From an uncultured Lachnospiraceae bacterium (GTDB taxonomy: Bacteria > Bacillota > Clostridia > Lachnospirales > Lachnospiraceae): a stretch of DNA of 33,077 nt. The DNA lies in contig CALWSC010000071.1 in assembly GCA_944384105.1 (NCBI GenBank), positions 1-33,077 of the forward strand, read 5' to 3'. The translations under genes and the position numbers were made by a program. This document shows positions 1-9,326 of this stretch, in pieces; position 1 is the stretch's first letter; the number at the start of each line of letters is the position of its first letter. The notes beneath the pieces are model-generated. The model was not told where the DNA came from. It did no database searches and worked only from the letters and a program-made list of their open reading frames with translations.

Positions 1-22
1 GGATGAAGAAACATACGGGAAG

Positions 23-924
23 TCAGTAAATACAAGACAAAGAATGAGCCAGTAGTCGGTATTTTCTTCCCCGCTTTCCTGCCTTTCTTATAACTATTCC
101 TCCTGCAATCATTACAGCAACCACTCCTGCAACGCCATAAATCCACCATGAATTTTGTGATTTTTCTTCATTTGCCGAGGCAATTGTATCCATGTTTCCT
201 TCCAATCCAGATGTATTAACTGCCATTTCACTATTTTCCGAAACAATATCTATCATTGTTCCGAAACCAAAGAGTGTTTCCGGCTCAATCCTGTCTGTCC
301 CTCTTTCCTTAACATTCTGTATCCAAACATTCGTGTGAAAAGGAATTACATATTTCTCTTCGCCATGTACTATAATTGCCATCAAGCCGTCAAATCCAGA
401 GGAATGCTCTGCAAAATATACATCAGACTCTTCCAGAGGAATTCCTTCTGTATTCATTTTCTCTGTAATTATCTGTTGATATTCTACTGGTCTATCCATC
501 ATATGTATTGATCCAAGTCCCATATTTTCATCGTTTTCTTTCCTTTTGCCGATAGAAACCATGGCTGTTTCACCACAATAATATACTGGTACTTTCCACT
601 CATAACGAGCCCGCTGAAGCTTATCTCGTATCTCATCTCCTGTGATATCAGCATCCTCAAAAATATCTGTATGCGTATAACTTTAACAGCTTTTTCAAAC
701 TCAAAATTATCTGCTGTTATCTTGCTATTACTCACACTTCCTGAGACATTCGAAGAATCCGAACTAGTTATTTCTGATGGTTCATTTTCTACAGATCCGC
801 TAATATTATTCGAAGAATTTCTCTGTGCTCCAGCATTTTTTATACAAGTGCGCAGCCGGCAGGAAATATTCCTTGGCTTTCTCGTTCTCACAGACAATTC
901 TGATATATCAAAGTATTCTTTTAT
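23..924 (-). pseudogene. Frameshifted gene for a membrane-anchored envelope protein
   Basis: I do not recognise the family. Two overlapping minus frames together read as one protein of about 300 residues. The upstream frame (from about 924) has a basic start, then a Ser/Asn-rich stretch, ending near ...FEFEKAVK. The downstream frame, open from 682, continues as THTDIFEDADITGDE, then a soluble domain and one C-terminal membrane segment (WWIYGVAGVVAVMIAGG) followed by basic residues. The two frames fit together only with a frameshift near 680. The 5' end has a good ribosome site (GGAGG at 931-935), but the codon at the proper distance (922-924) is ATA, not ATG; the first canonical start is TTG at 897 without a ribosome site. 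The basic segment DISELSVRTRK faintly resembles sigma region 4 sequence, which is a weak impression. It could instead be two small genes, or an assembly error. Confidence 0.5.
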
Positions 925-951
925 ACAGCACCTCCGCTATTTCTTTATACG

Positions 952-980
952 ATCATATAGAACTTTCGTTCTAACACCAA
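952..980 (-). promoter_or_regulatory. Candidate promoter for the broken envelope gene
   Basis: TTGGTG (975-980) and TATGAT (952-957) are separated by 17 bases, 17 bases upstream of the GGAGG ribosome site. The -35 box is weak. Confidence 0.35.
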
Positions 981-1106
981 GACGAAAAATACGCCAAGGC
1001 AATACAGAAGTCACCTTAGCGTATCTTGCAGACGCTTCTATCCCTGAATAGAAGTGCCTTCCTCACCTTCCGGTTTTATTATGCTTCTCTGACTTTTATT
1101 ATCAAC

Positions 1107-1142
1107 AAAAAAGTCAAGATGAGCACCAACCCATCCTGACTT
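1107..1142 (-). terminator. Intrinsic terminator of the leuCD transcript
   Basis: Read on minus, AAGTCAGGATG pairs with CATCTTGACTT (one mismatch), followed by TTTTTT. It sits about 200 bases past leuD and before the next promoter. Confidence 0.65.
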
Positions 1143-1349
1143 AAAAAGTTATTATAAACAAGAAAATAATTTAGAAAAGTAACACCATAATTATGATACA
1201 CCATTAACCGGAATCTGTCAATGTTTTTCAGTAATTAAGTGTTCACACTTTCTCTTGATATACTTCCAACAATATATGAGGCACCTGTATGATCTCCAGA
1301 TGCCTCACTCCAAACTGACGGTTCCCTATGTTTCTAAATGAGTTTCTTC

Positions 1350-1841
1350 CTATTTATATTGTGCATTAATATAGTTCACAAGACCCTCTGCCTTGATAAT
1401 CTTCTGCATGAACTCCGGAAATGCCTGTCCTTTGTATTCCGTGCCCTTTGTCTTATCATAAATCATACCGCTGTCGAAGTCGACCTCAACCTCATCTCCT
1501 GCCTCGATCGCTTTTGCAGCCTCCGGGCACTCGATGATCGGAAGACCGATGTTGATCGCATTGCGGTAGAAAATACGGGCAAATGTCTCAGCGATAACAC
1601 AGCTTACGCCTGCTGCCTTGATCGCAATCGGGGCATGTTCGCGGGAGGAGCCGCAGCCGAAATTCTTATTCGCTACGATAATATCGCCCTTCTTCACTTT
1701 ATTTACAAAATCCTTGTCAATATCCTCCATGCAGTGTACGGCAAGCTCCTTAGGGTCGGAAGAATTCAGATATCTTGCCGGGATGATTACGTCTGTGTCT
1801 ACGTTGTCGCCGAATTTAAAAACTGTTCCGTTTGCTTTCAT
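1350..1841 (-). CDS. leuD: 3-isopropylmalate dehydratase small subunit
   Basis: This is the small (swivel-domain) subunit of isopropylmalate isomerase, which converts 2-isopropylmalate to 3-isopropylmalate in leucine synthesis together with LeuC. At 163 residues it has the short length of the LeuC2/LeuD2-type enzymes. The N-terminal segment [10 protein letters not shown] and the swivel motif [17 protein letters not shown] (about residues 61-77) are clear. The ribosome site AGGAGG overlaps the leuC stop codon (TAGGAGG), so the two genes are almost certainly co-translated. leuA and leuB are not in this window. Confidence 0.95.
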   Translation of the reverse strand: MKANGTVFKFGDNVDTDVIIPARYLNSSDPKELAVHCMEDIDKDFVNKVKKGDIIVANKNFGCGSSREHAPIAIKAAGVSCVIAETFARIFYRNAINIGLPIIECPEAAKAIEAGDEVEVDFDSGMIYDKTKGTEYKGQAFPEFMQKIIKAEGLVNYINAQYK

Positions 1842-1853
1842 CGCTTTTTCCTC

Positions 1854-3122
1854 CTATAAACCAAGCTCTTCAGGTCCGCTGATCTTTCCTGTCACTGCAC
1901 TTGCTGCGGCCACTGCCGGGCTTGCCAGGTAAACCTCGGAATCTACATGTCCCATACGGCCTACAAAATTGCGGTTTGTCGTGGAGATGCAGCGCTCTCC
2001 TTCCGCCAGAATACCCATATATCCTCCCAGGCACGGTCCGCAGGTAGGAGTGCTGACAACGGCGCCTGCCTCAATGAAGATTCTCAGCAGTCCCTCATCC
2101 ATTGCCTGCAGATAGATGCTCTGCGTCGCCGGAATCACAATGCAGCGCACGCCCTTTTTCACCTTGCGTCCCTTCAAGATCTCAGCTGCAATGCGCAGGT
2201 CATCAATTCTGCCGTTTGTGCAGGAACCGATCACCGCCTGGTCGATTACTACATCCTCTGTGATCTCATCAAGCGTCTTAGTATTCTCCGGAAGATGCGG
2301 GAATGCAACCGTCGGCTTTAATGTACTTAAATCAATCGTATACTCCTCGTCATATACCGCATCCTCATCCGCCTCGTAAATCTTATAGGCTCTTCTGGAA
2401 TGCGCCTTCATATACGCCTCAGCAACCTCATCGACCGGGAAAATACCATTCTTTCCGCCTGCCTCGATCGCCATGTTTGCAATCGTAAAGCGATCGTCCA
2501 TGGACAGATGCTGAATTCCTTCACCTGCGAACTCCATGGAGCGGTATAATGCTCCATCCACGCCGATCATTCCGATGATATGCAGGATAACATCCTTCCC
2601 GCTCACCCATTTTGCCGGCTTTCCGACAAGATTAAACTTTATTGCGGACGGTACCTTAAACCATGCCTTTCCGGTAGCCATGCCGGCAGCCATATCTGTG
2701 CTTCCTACGCCTGTGGAAAACGCTCCAAGGGCTCCGTATGTACAGGTATGAGAATCCGCTCCGATAATCACGTCTCCCGCAACAGTCAGACCTTTCTCCG
2801 GCAGAAGCGCATGCTCGATACCCATCTCTCCTACATCAAAATAATTGGTGATATCATGCTTACAGGCAAATTCGCGGACACATTTGCAGTGTTCTGCGGA
2901 CTTTATATCCTTATTCGGGATAAAGTGATCCATAACAAGCGCCACCTTATCCTTGTTAAATACAGTATCTACGGTCATCTTATCCATCTCATGAATCGCA
3001 ACCGGCGATGTAATATCATTTCCCAGCACCAGATCCAGATTTGCCTCAATCAGCTGTCCGGCTTCCACCTTGTCAAGCCCCGCTGCAGCGGCAAGAATCT
3101 TCTGCGTCATTGTCATTCCCAT
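1854..3122 (-). CDS. leuC: 3-isopropylmalate dehydratase large subunit
   Basis: This is the [4Fe-4S] catalytic subunit of isopropylmalate isomerase in leucine biosynthesis. The protein is 422 residues, matching LeuC2-type subunits. The three cluster ligands are visible as Cys301 (VIGSCTNGR) and Cys361/Cys364 (PTCGPCLGG). The ATG at 3122 is chosen because GGAGGAGG lies 8 bases upstream (3131-3138); the longer frame opening with TTG at 3140 would start inside that ribosome site. It is the first gene of leuC-leuD and is divergent from a LysR regulator whose product probably controls it; aconitase homologues are excluded by length and the separate small subunit. Confidence 0.95.
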   Translation of the reverse strand: MGMTMTQKILAAAAGLDKVEAGQLIEANLDLVLGNDITSPVAIHEMDKMTVDTVFNKDKVALVMDHFIPNKDIKSAEHCKCVREFACKHDITNYFDVGEMGIEHALLPEKGLTVAGDVIIGADSHTCTYGALGAFSTGVGSTDMAAGMATGKAWFKVPSAIKFNLVGKPAKWVSGKDVILHIIGMIGVDGALYRSMEFAGEGIQHLSMDDRFTIANMAIEAGGKNGIFPVDEVAEAYMKAHSRRAYKIYEADEDAVYDEEYTIDLSTLKPTVAFPHLPENTKTLDEITEDVVIDQAVIGSCTNGRIDDLRIAAEILKGRKVKKGVRCIVIPATQSIYLQAMDEGLLRIFIEAGAVVSTPTCGPCLGGYMGILAEGERCISTTNRNFVGRMGHVDSEVYLASPAVAAASAVTGKISGPEELGL

Positions 3123-3158
3123 GATAGTTTCCTCCTCCAAATTTTCTGATCTAGATGT

Positions 3159-3164
3159 ATTTTA
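3159..3164 (-). promoter_or_regulatory. Candidate -10 box of the leuCD promoter
   Basis: TAAAAT on minus lies about 20 bases before the leuC ribosome site. No good -35 box is found at 16-18 bases, which suits an activator-dependent LysR-controlled promoter. Inference only. Confidence 0.35.
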
Positions 3165-3177
3165 GCACAAGTTCTGG

Positions 3178-3183
3178 TATAAT
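3178..3183 (+). promoter_or_regulatory. Extended -10 promoter of the lysR-type gene
   Basis: TGGTATAAT on plus is a perfect extended -10 element 95 bases upstream of the regulator start. It lies within 20 bases of the oppositely directed leuC -10, so regulator binding here could affect both promoters, the usual LysR arrangement. Confidence 0.5.
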
Positions 3184-3278
3184 GGAAATACATATAATGA
3201 ATATTTAATATAATCTGACGTTATGACATGGCAGAGAAATCCATGACATCACCAGAGTTCGCAGAGGAGGAAACATAC

Positions 3279-4163
3279 ATGCAGGAAAACCTGTCGCTTT
3301 ATCATATTTTTTACACCGTGGCACGCACGGGAAATATTTCCGGTGCAGCAAAGGAGCTGTTCATCAGCCAGCCGGCCATCAGCAAGTCCATCCGCAGGCT
3401 GGAGGAAAACCTGAACACGGTTCTCTTTCTGAGAGGTTCCCGCGGCGTCACACTCACCCGGGACGGAGAGCTGCTGTATGAGCACGTGCGTAACGCCTTT
3501 GCTTCGCTCTCCCTGGGAGAACAGCTTCTGGCGCACAACCATGAACTCGGCATCTCGCAGCTGCGCATCGGCGCGAGCACAACGCTGAGTAAATATGTAT
3601 TGCTGCCGCGTCTCAAGGATTTTATCCGGAATCATCCAAATGTCCGCGTAACCATCACCTGCCAGTCTACCTACCGCACGCTCGAGCTTCTGGAGGAACA
3701 GAAAATCGACGTCGGGCTCGTCGGAAGACCCAAAGGTATGCGCGGCTGCCGTTTTCTTCCGATACAGACAATTCAGGATACGTTCGCCGCATCTCCCACC
3801 TACCTGGAGCATCTGTTTGTGAGGACTTCCCCTGAGCATCTGTTGGAAGCCGCAACTTTTATGCTCATGGACGAAGAAAATATCACCCGGCAGTATGTAA
3901 ACAGCCAGCTCCGTGATCACCGCATCGAACTTGCCAATACGCTTGAAGTCTCAACCATGGATCTGCTGATCGAATTTGCCCGTATCGGTCTGGGAATCGG
4001 CTGTGTCATCCGCGATTTCGTGCTCAGCGATCTTAAAAACGGCGCGCTTCAGGAGGTGGATACGGGAATTGTATTTCCCAAGCGCGAGATTGGCGTCGTA
4101 TACCGCAGGGAACAGCAGTCCCTCCCTGTCGTTCAGAACTTTCTCGGAGCAATCGTCGGATAA
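3279..4163 (+). CDS. LysR-family regulator, probably of leuCD
   Basis: A LysR-type transcriptional regulator of 294 residues. The N-terminal winged helix-turn-helix is clear (about residues 3-62), with the recognition-helix segment AKELFISQPAISKSIRRLE, followed by a two-lobed effector-binding domain. The ATG at 3279 is preceded by GAGGAGG at the right distance; upstream ATGs at 3228 and 3243 lack this and would add an unusual tail. Position and divergence from leuC suggest control of leucine synthesis, perhaps with a pathway intermediate as co-inducer; this is inferred from context, not from the sequence of the ligand domain. Confidence 0.9.
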   Translation: MQENLSLYHIFYTVARTGNISGAAKELFISQPAISKSIRRLEENLNTVLFLRGSRGVTLTRDGELLYEHVRNAFASLSLGEQLLAHNHELGISQLRIGASTTLSKYVLLPRLKDFIRNHPNVRVTITCQSTYRTLELLEEQKIDVGLVGRPKGMRGCRFLPIQTIQDTFAASPTYLEHLFVRTSPEHLLEAATFMLMDEENITRQYVNSQLRDHRIELANTLEVSTMDLLIEFARIGLGIGCVIRDFVLSDLKNGALQEVDTGIVFPKREIGVVYRREQQSLPVVQNFLGAIVG

Positions 4164-4205
4164 AAAAGCCGCCGCACCATGCAGTATATATCATGATGCG
4201 GCGGC
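4162..4205 (-). terminator. Intrinsic terminator of ilvNC
   Basis: GCCGCCGCA..CATG pairs with CATGATGCGGCGGC (4168-4205, one mismatch), and on minus it is followed by TTTTTT, which overlaps the stop codon of the convergent LysR gene. It may slow transcription from the plus side too, but there is no T-run in that direction. Confidence 0.85.
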
Positions 4206-4224
4206 GCCGATTTATCGTATAAAA

Positions 4225-5340
<1,116 letters not shown>

Positions 5341-5348
5341 CTAGCGTG

Positions 5349-5849
5349 CTATAAATAATAGACGTCCTGGGTACCTCTTGAGAGTCCCGTCAGTCCTGTC
5401 CGCGCGAGCTCCAGTATCTCATGTCCCTCGTCGAGCAATTTGATGAATGCTTCCAGCTTTGACTTCGTTCCGGTCAGCTCCACGATCATGGACTCTGTGC
5501 CGATATCGATGATCTTCGCGCGGAAAATATCTGCGATCGAAATCACTGCCTGGCGTTCCTCCGGGGTCGTGCGCACCTTCACGAGAATCAGCTCTCGGTT
5601 CACGCTCTCCTCTGGCTCCAGAACCTTGATTGTACGAACATCCACAAGCTTCTCAAGCTGCTTTGTGATCTGTTCGAGCACCAGGTCGTCACCGCTGCAC
5701 ACTACGGTCATGCGTGAAAATCTCGGATCTGCAGTCGGTCCCGCCGTAAGGCTCTCAATACTGTATCCCCTCCGGCTGAACAGCCCTGAAATCCGGCTCA
5801 GCACACCTGCCGTATTGTCTACAAGCAAAGATAAAATTCTCTTATTCAT
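5349..5849 (-). CDS. ilvN: Acetolactate synthase small (regulatory) subunit
   Basis: The regulatory subunit of acetohydroxyacid synthase, which mediates feedback inhibition by valine. The N-terminal ACT domain is evident (LSLLVDNTAGVLSRISGLFSRRGYSIESL, residues about 5-33), with the C-terminal ALS_ss domain after it; 166 residues is the usual length for the IlvN/IlvH type. The catalytic subunit ilvB is not next to it, so it must be elsewhere; here the gene leads an ilvN-ilvC unit. A consensus promoter and a leader with two small stems precede it (5856-5950). The ATG at 5849 has only a modest AGGT ribosome site that is part of one of those stems. Confidence 0.93.
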   Translation of the reverse strand: MNKRILSLLVDNTAGVLSRISGLFSRRGYSIESLTAGPTADPRFSRMTVVCSGDDLVLEQITKQLEKLVDVRTIKVLEPEESVNRELILVKVRTTPEERQAVISIADIFRAKIIDIGTESMIVELTGTKSKLEAFIKLLDEGHEILELARTGLTGLSRGTQDVYYL

Positions 5850-5855
5850 ACGCTT

Positions 5856-5905
5856 ACCTGCTTTCCCGTGTAACTCATTCTAGCAGGTGCGGCATGTTCT
5901 GCCGC
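5856..5905 (-). promoter_or_regulatory. ilvN leader with two hairpins, one covering the ribosome site
   Basis: On minus, GCGGCA pairs with TGCCGC (5889-5905), followed directly by ACCTGCT pairing with AGCAGGT (5856-5888). The second stem takes in the only ribosome-site candidate of ilvN, AGGT, 6 bases before the ATG. No T-box, leader peptide rich in branched-chain codons or T-run is seen, so control at translation is only inferred. Confidence 0.4.
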
Positions 5906-5921
5906 AACCAACTTATCGTTT

Positions 5922-5950
5922 ATTCTAGCAACTCTTTTTTGCTTTGTCAA
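5922..5950 (-). promoter_or_regulatory. Sigma-A promoter of ilvNC
   Basis: A perfect TTGACA (5945-5950) and TAGAAT (5922-5927) are 17 bases apart on minus, about 75 bases before ilvN. Confidence 0.8.
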
Positions 5951-6035
5951 CGTTTTACACAAATTTTTTAGTATAAATCAAATATGGGCGCAATATTTTC
6001 GCCTCTCCCACGAAAAATCTGCGCCCGGCAAATCT

Positions 6036-7376
6036 TTAATTTTCCTTTGTTTTCAGCGGATTCCAGCATCCCGAACGGTAGAAACACCAGGACAGCCCCG
6101 TTCCCAGCACCCAGCCTATCGGCCAGGACAGCCATATACCCGTTGTCCCAAGCGGCATGGCCAGAAGAAAAGAAATCGCCACGCGCAGAATCAGATCCGA
6201 AAAGGTAGATATCATGAACTGCACCATCGATCCGGCGCCGCGCAGCACGCCGTCGGCTATCAGCTTGATGGAAATAATGAAATAAAACGGCGTTACAATC
6301 TTTAAAAATTCCACGCCTACATTCAGCGCCTCGGCGCTGCTCTCATCCATAAACAGGAGTGTCATCTGTCTTCCCAACAGGAAAAATGCGGCGAAAAAGG
6401 GAATACATACCACGACTGCCAGCTTCAGCCCTGCGCGGAATCCCTCCCGCACACGCTCGGGAAGGCCTGCGCCTATATTCTGGGCGGTAAAATTTGAAAT
6501 TCCGTTTCCAAGCGTCGTGATACTTGTAATTGTAAAGGTATTCAGCTTGATCGCTGCGGAATATCCGGCTATCACCGACGAGCCGAAACTGTTGACCAAC
6601 CCCTGTATAAAGATGTTGCCGACGGATATAAAACTTTGCTGCAGAATACTAGGAACCGCAATCCTTCCGATCTTTCCAAGCATCCTCACGGAAAACAGTT
6701 CAGGTTTCCCGACAGTGTGAATCTGGCGCAGCTTAAAGACCACCGCAAACAGGGCAAGAACACAGGCAATACCCTGAGCAATAAACGTCGCCCAGCCGAC
6801 GCCGGCAACCCCCCAGTGAAATACACAGACAAACAGCATATCCAGAAATACATTTCCTACCGAGGAACCGATCAGAAAGTAAAGCGGCGTCCTGGAATCT
6901 CCCAGTGCGGTAAAAACACCTGTGGCGACATTATAGAGATATACAAACGCAAAGCCTCCGATATAAATTCTCAGATAAAGCGCACCGTCGGAAAAAATAT
7001 TCTCCGGAGTCTGAATCATAATCATAAGCGCGCGGCTTCCAAGCAGTCCGGCGGCTGTCAGGATGACCGAGAGTACCAGCGCAGCCAGCAGCGTGGTTGT
7101 GACCGCAGTCTTCATCTTCTCATAGCTCTTTGCGCCGAAGAGTTGAGCAATGATCACAGAGCATCCGATATTACTGCCAACAGCAATCGCCATAAAAATC
7201 ATTGTGATCGGATAGGACGCTCCTACAGCAGCCAGCGCATCCTCTCCCGCAAATTTTCCGGCGATTACGCTGTCCGCAATGCTGTACAGCTGCTGAAAAA
7301 TCACGCTTATAAACATGGGTATGGAAAACCTCCAGAGCACAGCAGACGGTTTCCCTACGGTTAAATCCTTTGCCAT
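6036..7376 (-). CDS. MATE-family multidrug/Na+ antiporter
   Basis: A 12-helix inner-membrane exporter of the MATE family (MatE domains repeated over about residues 15-175 and 240-400). It shows the family's opening (KPSAVLWRFSIPMFISVIFQQLYSIADSVI split over the first helix), the second-half counterpart (IPSILQQSFISVGNIFIQGLVNSFG), and about 446 residues. Substrates cannot be told from sequence. Two ATGs are possible, at 7382 and 7376; the second has the better spacing from GAGG. The gene is alone on its transcript, preceded by its own TATAAT promoter. Confidence 0.88.
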   Translation of the reverse strand: MAKDLTVGKPSAVLWRFSIPMFISVIFQQLYSIADSVIAGKFAGEDALAAVGASYPITMIFMAIAVGSNIGCSVIIAQLFGAKSYEKMKTAVTTTLLAALVLSVILTAAGLLGSRALMIMIQTPENIFSDGALYLRIYIGGFAFVYLYNVATGVFTALGDSRTPLYFLIGSSVGNVFLDMLFVCVFHWGVAGVGWATFIAQGIACVLALFAVVFKLRQIHTVGKPELFSVRMLGKIGRIAVPSILQQSFISVGNIFIQGLVNSFGSSVIAGYSAAIKLNTFTITSITTLGNGISNFTAQNIGAGLPERVREGFRAGLKLAVVVCIPFFAAFFLLGRQMTLLFMDESSAEALNVGVEFLKIVTPFYFIISIKLIADGVLRGAGSMVQFMISTFSDLILRVAISFLLAMPLGTTGIWLSWPIGWVLGTGLSWCFYRSGCWNPLKTKEN

Positions 7377-7414
7377 TTTCATTCCTCTTCTCTTTGTATT
7401 ACTTTGCTCTGGGT

Positions 7415-7444
7415 ATTATAAACCCAAAATGCGGCCCGCCGCAA
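7415..7444 (-). promoter_or_regulatory. Promoter of the MATE gene
   Basis: TTGCGG (7439-7444), 18 bases, then TATAAT (7415-7420) on minus. The -10 sits inside a near-palindrome GGGT-ATTATAA-ACCC (7411-7425), a possible operator overlapping the promoter. Confidence 0.5.
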
Positions 7445-7486
7445 GCCTTTTTGTTTAAGCAGAGAGGCAGTCTGTGCATACGGTGC

Positions 7487-7515
7487 TTTACATGGAATTT
7501 TTTTTGTGATATGAT
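7487..7515 (+). promoter_or_regulatory. Sigma-A promoter of the yitT leader
   Basis: TTTACA (7487-7492), 17 bases, TATGAT (7510-7515) on plus. It is 147 bases upstream of the YitT-family gene, with a strong terminator between the two. Confidence 0.7.
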
Positions 7516-7554
7516 TACAGAGATTTGTGGGTTAGGGGATCTTTTTGAGATTTG

Positions 7555-7582
7555 CGGGCTGCCGTCGGGCAGCCCGTTTTTT
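7555..7582 (+). terminator. Intrinsic terminator inside the yitT leader
   Basis: A perfect 9-bp stem, CGGGCTGCC with GGCAGCCCG, four-base loop, then six Ts, all on plus. No plus-strand gene lies upstream, so it ends a leader RNA of about 60 nt that starts at the promoter at 7487-7515. A second palindrome, TCTGATAA/TTATCAGA (7592-7611), follows. Confidence 0.8.
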
Positions 7583-7662
7583 ACGCTTTACTCTGATAAT
7601 CTGTTATCAGATTTCAGACTCTCCTGCCCTGCACCAACAGAACGAAATGGAGGTCGTCTTTT

Positions 7663-8544
7663 ATGCACCAAACAAAGAAACATCTCATCAACCTGCTGCT
7701 TATCCTGTTCGGAAACACCGTCTATGCACTGGCAGTTTCCATGTTCATCCTTCCGGGCGGACTGATCACCGGAGGCACTACCGGACTTGCAATCAGCGCC
7801 CAGCACTGGTTCTTTGTTCCTATCTCAGGATTTGTATTCTGCTTTAATCTGGTTATGTTCCTTCTGGGAGCCTTTGTGCTCGGCAAAGCATTTGCTCTGT
7901 CCACACTGGTTAGTACCTTCTATTATCCTGTCATTCTCGGAGTTCTGGAGAACATTCCCGGTCTCGGGAACTTTACCGATGATCCGATGCTCGCGACCGT
8001 GTGCGGCGGACTGATGATCGGCTTTGCCATCGGGATCGTGATCCGTGCCGGAGCTTCCACCGGAGGCATGGACATTCCGCCCCTTGTGCTCCATAAAAAG
8101 TTCGGGCTCCCGGTCTCTGTCATGCTGTATGTCTTTGACGTGACGATCCTGCTCCTGCAGATGATATTCTCCAACAAGGAACAGATTCTCTATGGTATTC
8201 TGCTTGTGCTGATCTACACCGTGGTTCTCGATAAAATTTTACTCATGGGAACCTCTCAGACCCAGGTAAAAATTATCAGCACGAAGTACAAGGAAATCAG
8301 CGCGGAGATTATCCGGGTACTCGACCGCAGCACAACGCTGATCCATGCGCAGACCGGATATATGGGACAGGAGCAGCTTATGGTGCTTACCGTTGTATCC
8401 AATCGTGAGCTGCCGGCTTTAAATCAGCTTGTCACGCGCATCGATCCGCAGGCATTTATGATCATCGGCAGGGTAAACGAGGTCAGGGGACACGGATTTA
8501 CCCTTCAGAAAATATACAGAGACGGCAAAAGGGAAGGGCGTTGA
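7663..8544 (+). CDS. YitT-family membrane protein (DUF161 + DUF2179)
   Basis: An integral membrane protein of 293 residues. The N-terminal two thirds has five or six hydrophobic segments with the family's glycine-rich motifs (LPGGLITGGTTGLA near residue 30; GASTGGMDI near residue 130). The C-terminal soluble domain (about residues 205-290, KIISTKYKEISAEIIRVL to HGFTLQKIY) matches DUF2179. Transport function has been suggested for the family, but the substrate is not known to me. The ribosome site GGAGG is 9 bases before the ATG. Its leader has a promoter and a terminator, so expression probably depends on readthrough or antitermination. Confidence 0.9.
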   Translation: MHQTKKHLINLLLILFGNTVYALAVSMFILPGGLITGGTTGLAISAQHWFFVPISGFVFCFNLVMFLLGAFVLGKAFALSTLVSTFYYPVILGVLENIPGLGNFTDDPMLATVCGGLMIGFAIGIVIRAGASTGGMDIPPLVLHKKFGLPVSVMLYVFDVTILLLQMIFSNKEQILYGILLVLIYTVVLDKILLMGTSQTQVKIISTKYKEISAEIIRVLDRSTTLIHAQTGYMGQEQLMVLTVVSNRELPALNQLVTRIDPQAFMIIGRVNEVRGHGFTLQKIYRDGKREGR

Positions 8545-8558
8545 CACGTCCTTCCCTT
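8527..8558 (-). terminator. Terminator hairpin between yitT and the corrinoid transporter
   Basis: AAGGGAAGG pairs perfectly with CCTTCCCTT across the yitT stop codon; on minus it is followed by TTTTG, so it ends the btu transcript. Confidence 0.65.
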
Positions 8559-8570
8559 ACCGTTAAACGC

Positions 8571-9326
8571 TTATATAAACAAAATATGCAGATTTCCTCG
8601 GCTGTCTCTTGTGATCTCCGCGTCTACCTGGTAAATCCTGGCAATCATATCCGAAGTCAGTACCTCTGCCGGCGATCCGGCAGCAGTGATCTGTCCGTTC
8701 TTCATGACGTAGATTCTGTCACAAAATGCCGCCGCAATGTTCAGATCATGTATCGCTGAGACAACTGTCACGCCAAGATTTCGGACAATCTTCATAATCT
8801 GAAGCTGGTGCGTTATGTCCAGATGATTCGTCGGCTCGTCCAGAACGAGGCACGGCGTCCTCTGTGCGAGGGCGCGCGCCAGGATCACACGCTGCTGCTC
8901 TCCTCCGGAGAGTGTTGAAAAACTCCGATCTGCAAACTCTGCCATTCCCACAGTCTCCAGACATTCCTGCACAATCCGATAATCCTGTGCATGATCTCTC
9001 TCCAATGCTTTCTTATGCGGGGCACGCCCCATAAGGACCACCTCGCGAACAGAGAAATCAAAATTATAATAATTGTGCTGCGCCACTACAGCCACACGGC
9101 GCGCGGACTCCTTTACCGGAAGGCTTCTGAGTTCTTCATCTCCCAGCCATACACAGCCGCTGTCTGGCTTTAACACACGGTAAATACATTTCAACAGCGT
9201 AGATTTTCCGCTTCCATTCGGACCGATAATCCCGACAAACTCTTTATCGTGAATCTCTACGCCAAGCCCTTTCAGGATCTCGGTGCTTCCGTAAGAGAGC
9301 CTGATATTATCCGTCTTTATGTTCAT
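8571..9326 (-). CDS. btuD: Corrinoid/iron-type ABC importer ATPase (BtuD-like)
   Basis: The ATP-binding subunit of a type II ABC importer of the siderophore/heme/B12 group, 251 residues. Walker A is GPNGSGKST (35-43), the Q-loop follows near residue 83, the signature LSGGEQQR is at 139-146, Walker B CLVLDEPTNHLD at 159-170 and the switch His in AIHDLNI. Its start overlaps the permease stop by four bases (ATGA). The family alone cannot separate iron-siderophore from B12 import; the cobalamin riboswitch upstream of the operon makes corrinoid import the better choice. The symbol is by context. Confidence 0.85.
   Translation of the reverse strand: MNIKTDNIRLSYGSTEILKGLGVEIHDKEFVGIIGPNGSGKSTLLKCIYRVLKPDSGCVWLGDEELRSLPVKESARRVAVVAQHNYYNFDFSVREVVLMGRAPHKKALERDHAQDYRIVQECLETVGMAEFADRSFSTLSGGEQQRVILARALAQRTPCLVLDEPTNHLDITHQLQIMKIVRNLGVTVVSAIHDLNIAAAFCDRIYVMKNGQITAAGSPAEVLTSDMIARIYQVDAEITRDSRGNLHILFI

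Larger units (their letters stand above)
925..1349. other. Intergenic region between leuD and the broken gene
   Basis: This stretch has no convincing gene. It holds the candidate promoter at 952-980, the minus-strand terminator at 1107-1142, and a second hairpin at 1278-1306 (GAGGCA pairing with TGCCTC, with CTG/CAG continuing the stem) just downstream of leuD. The second hairpin has no T-run on either side, so it may protect the leuCD mRNA 3' end rather than terminate. The rest is AT-rich and shows nothing recognisable. Confidence 0.6.
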
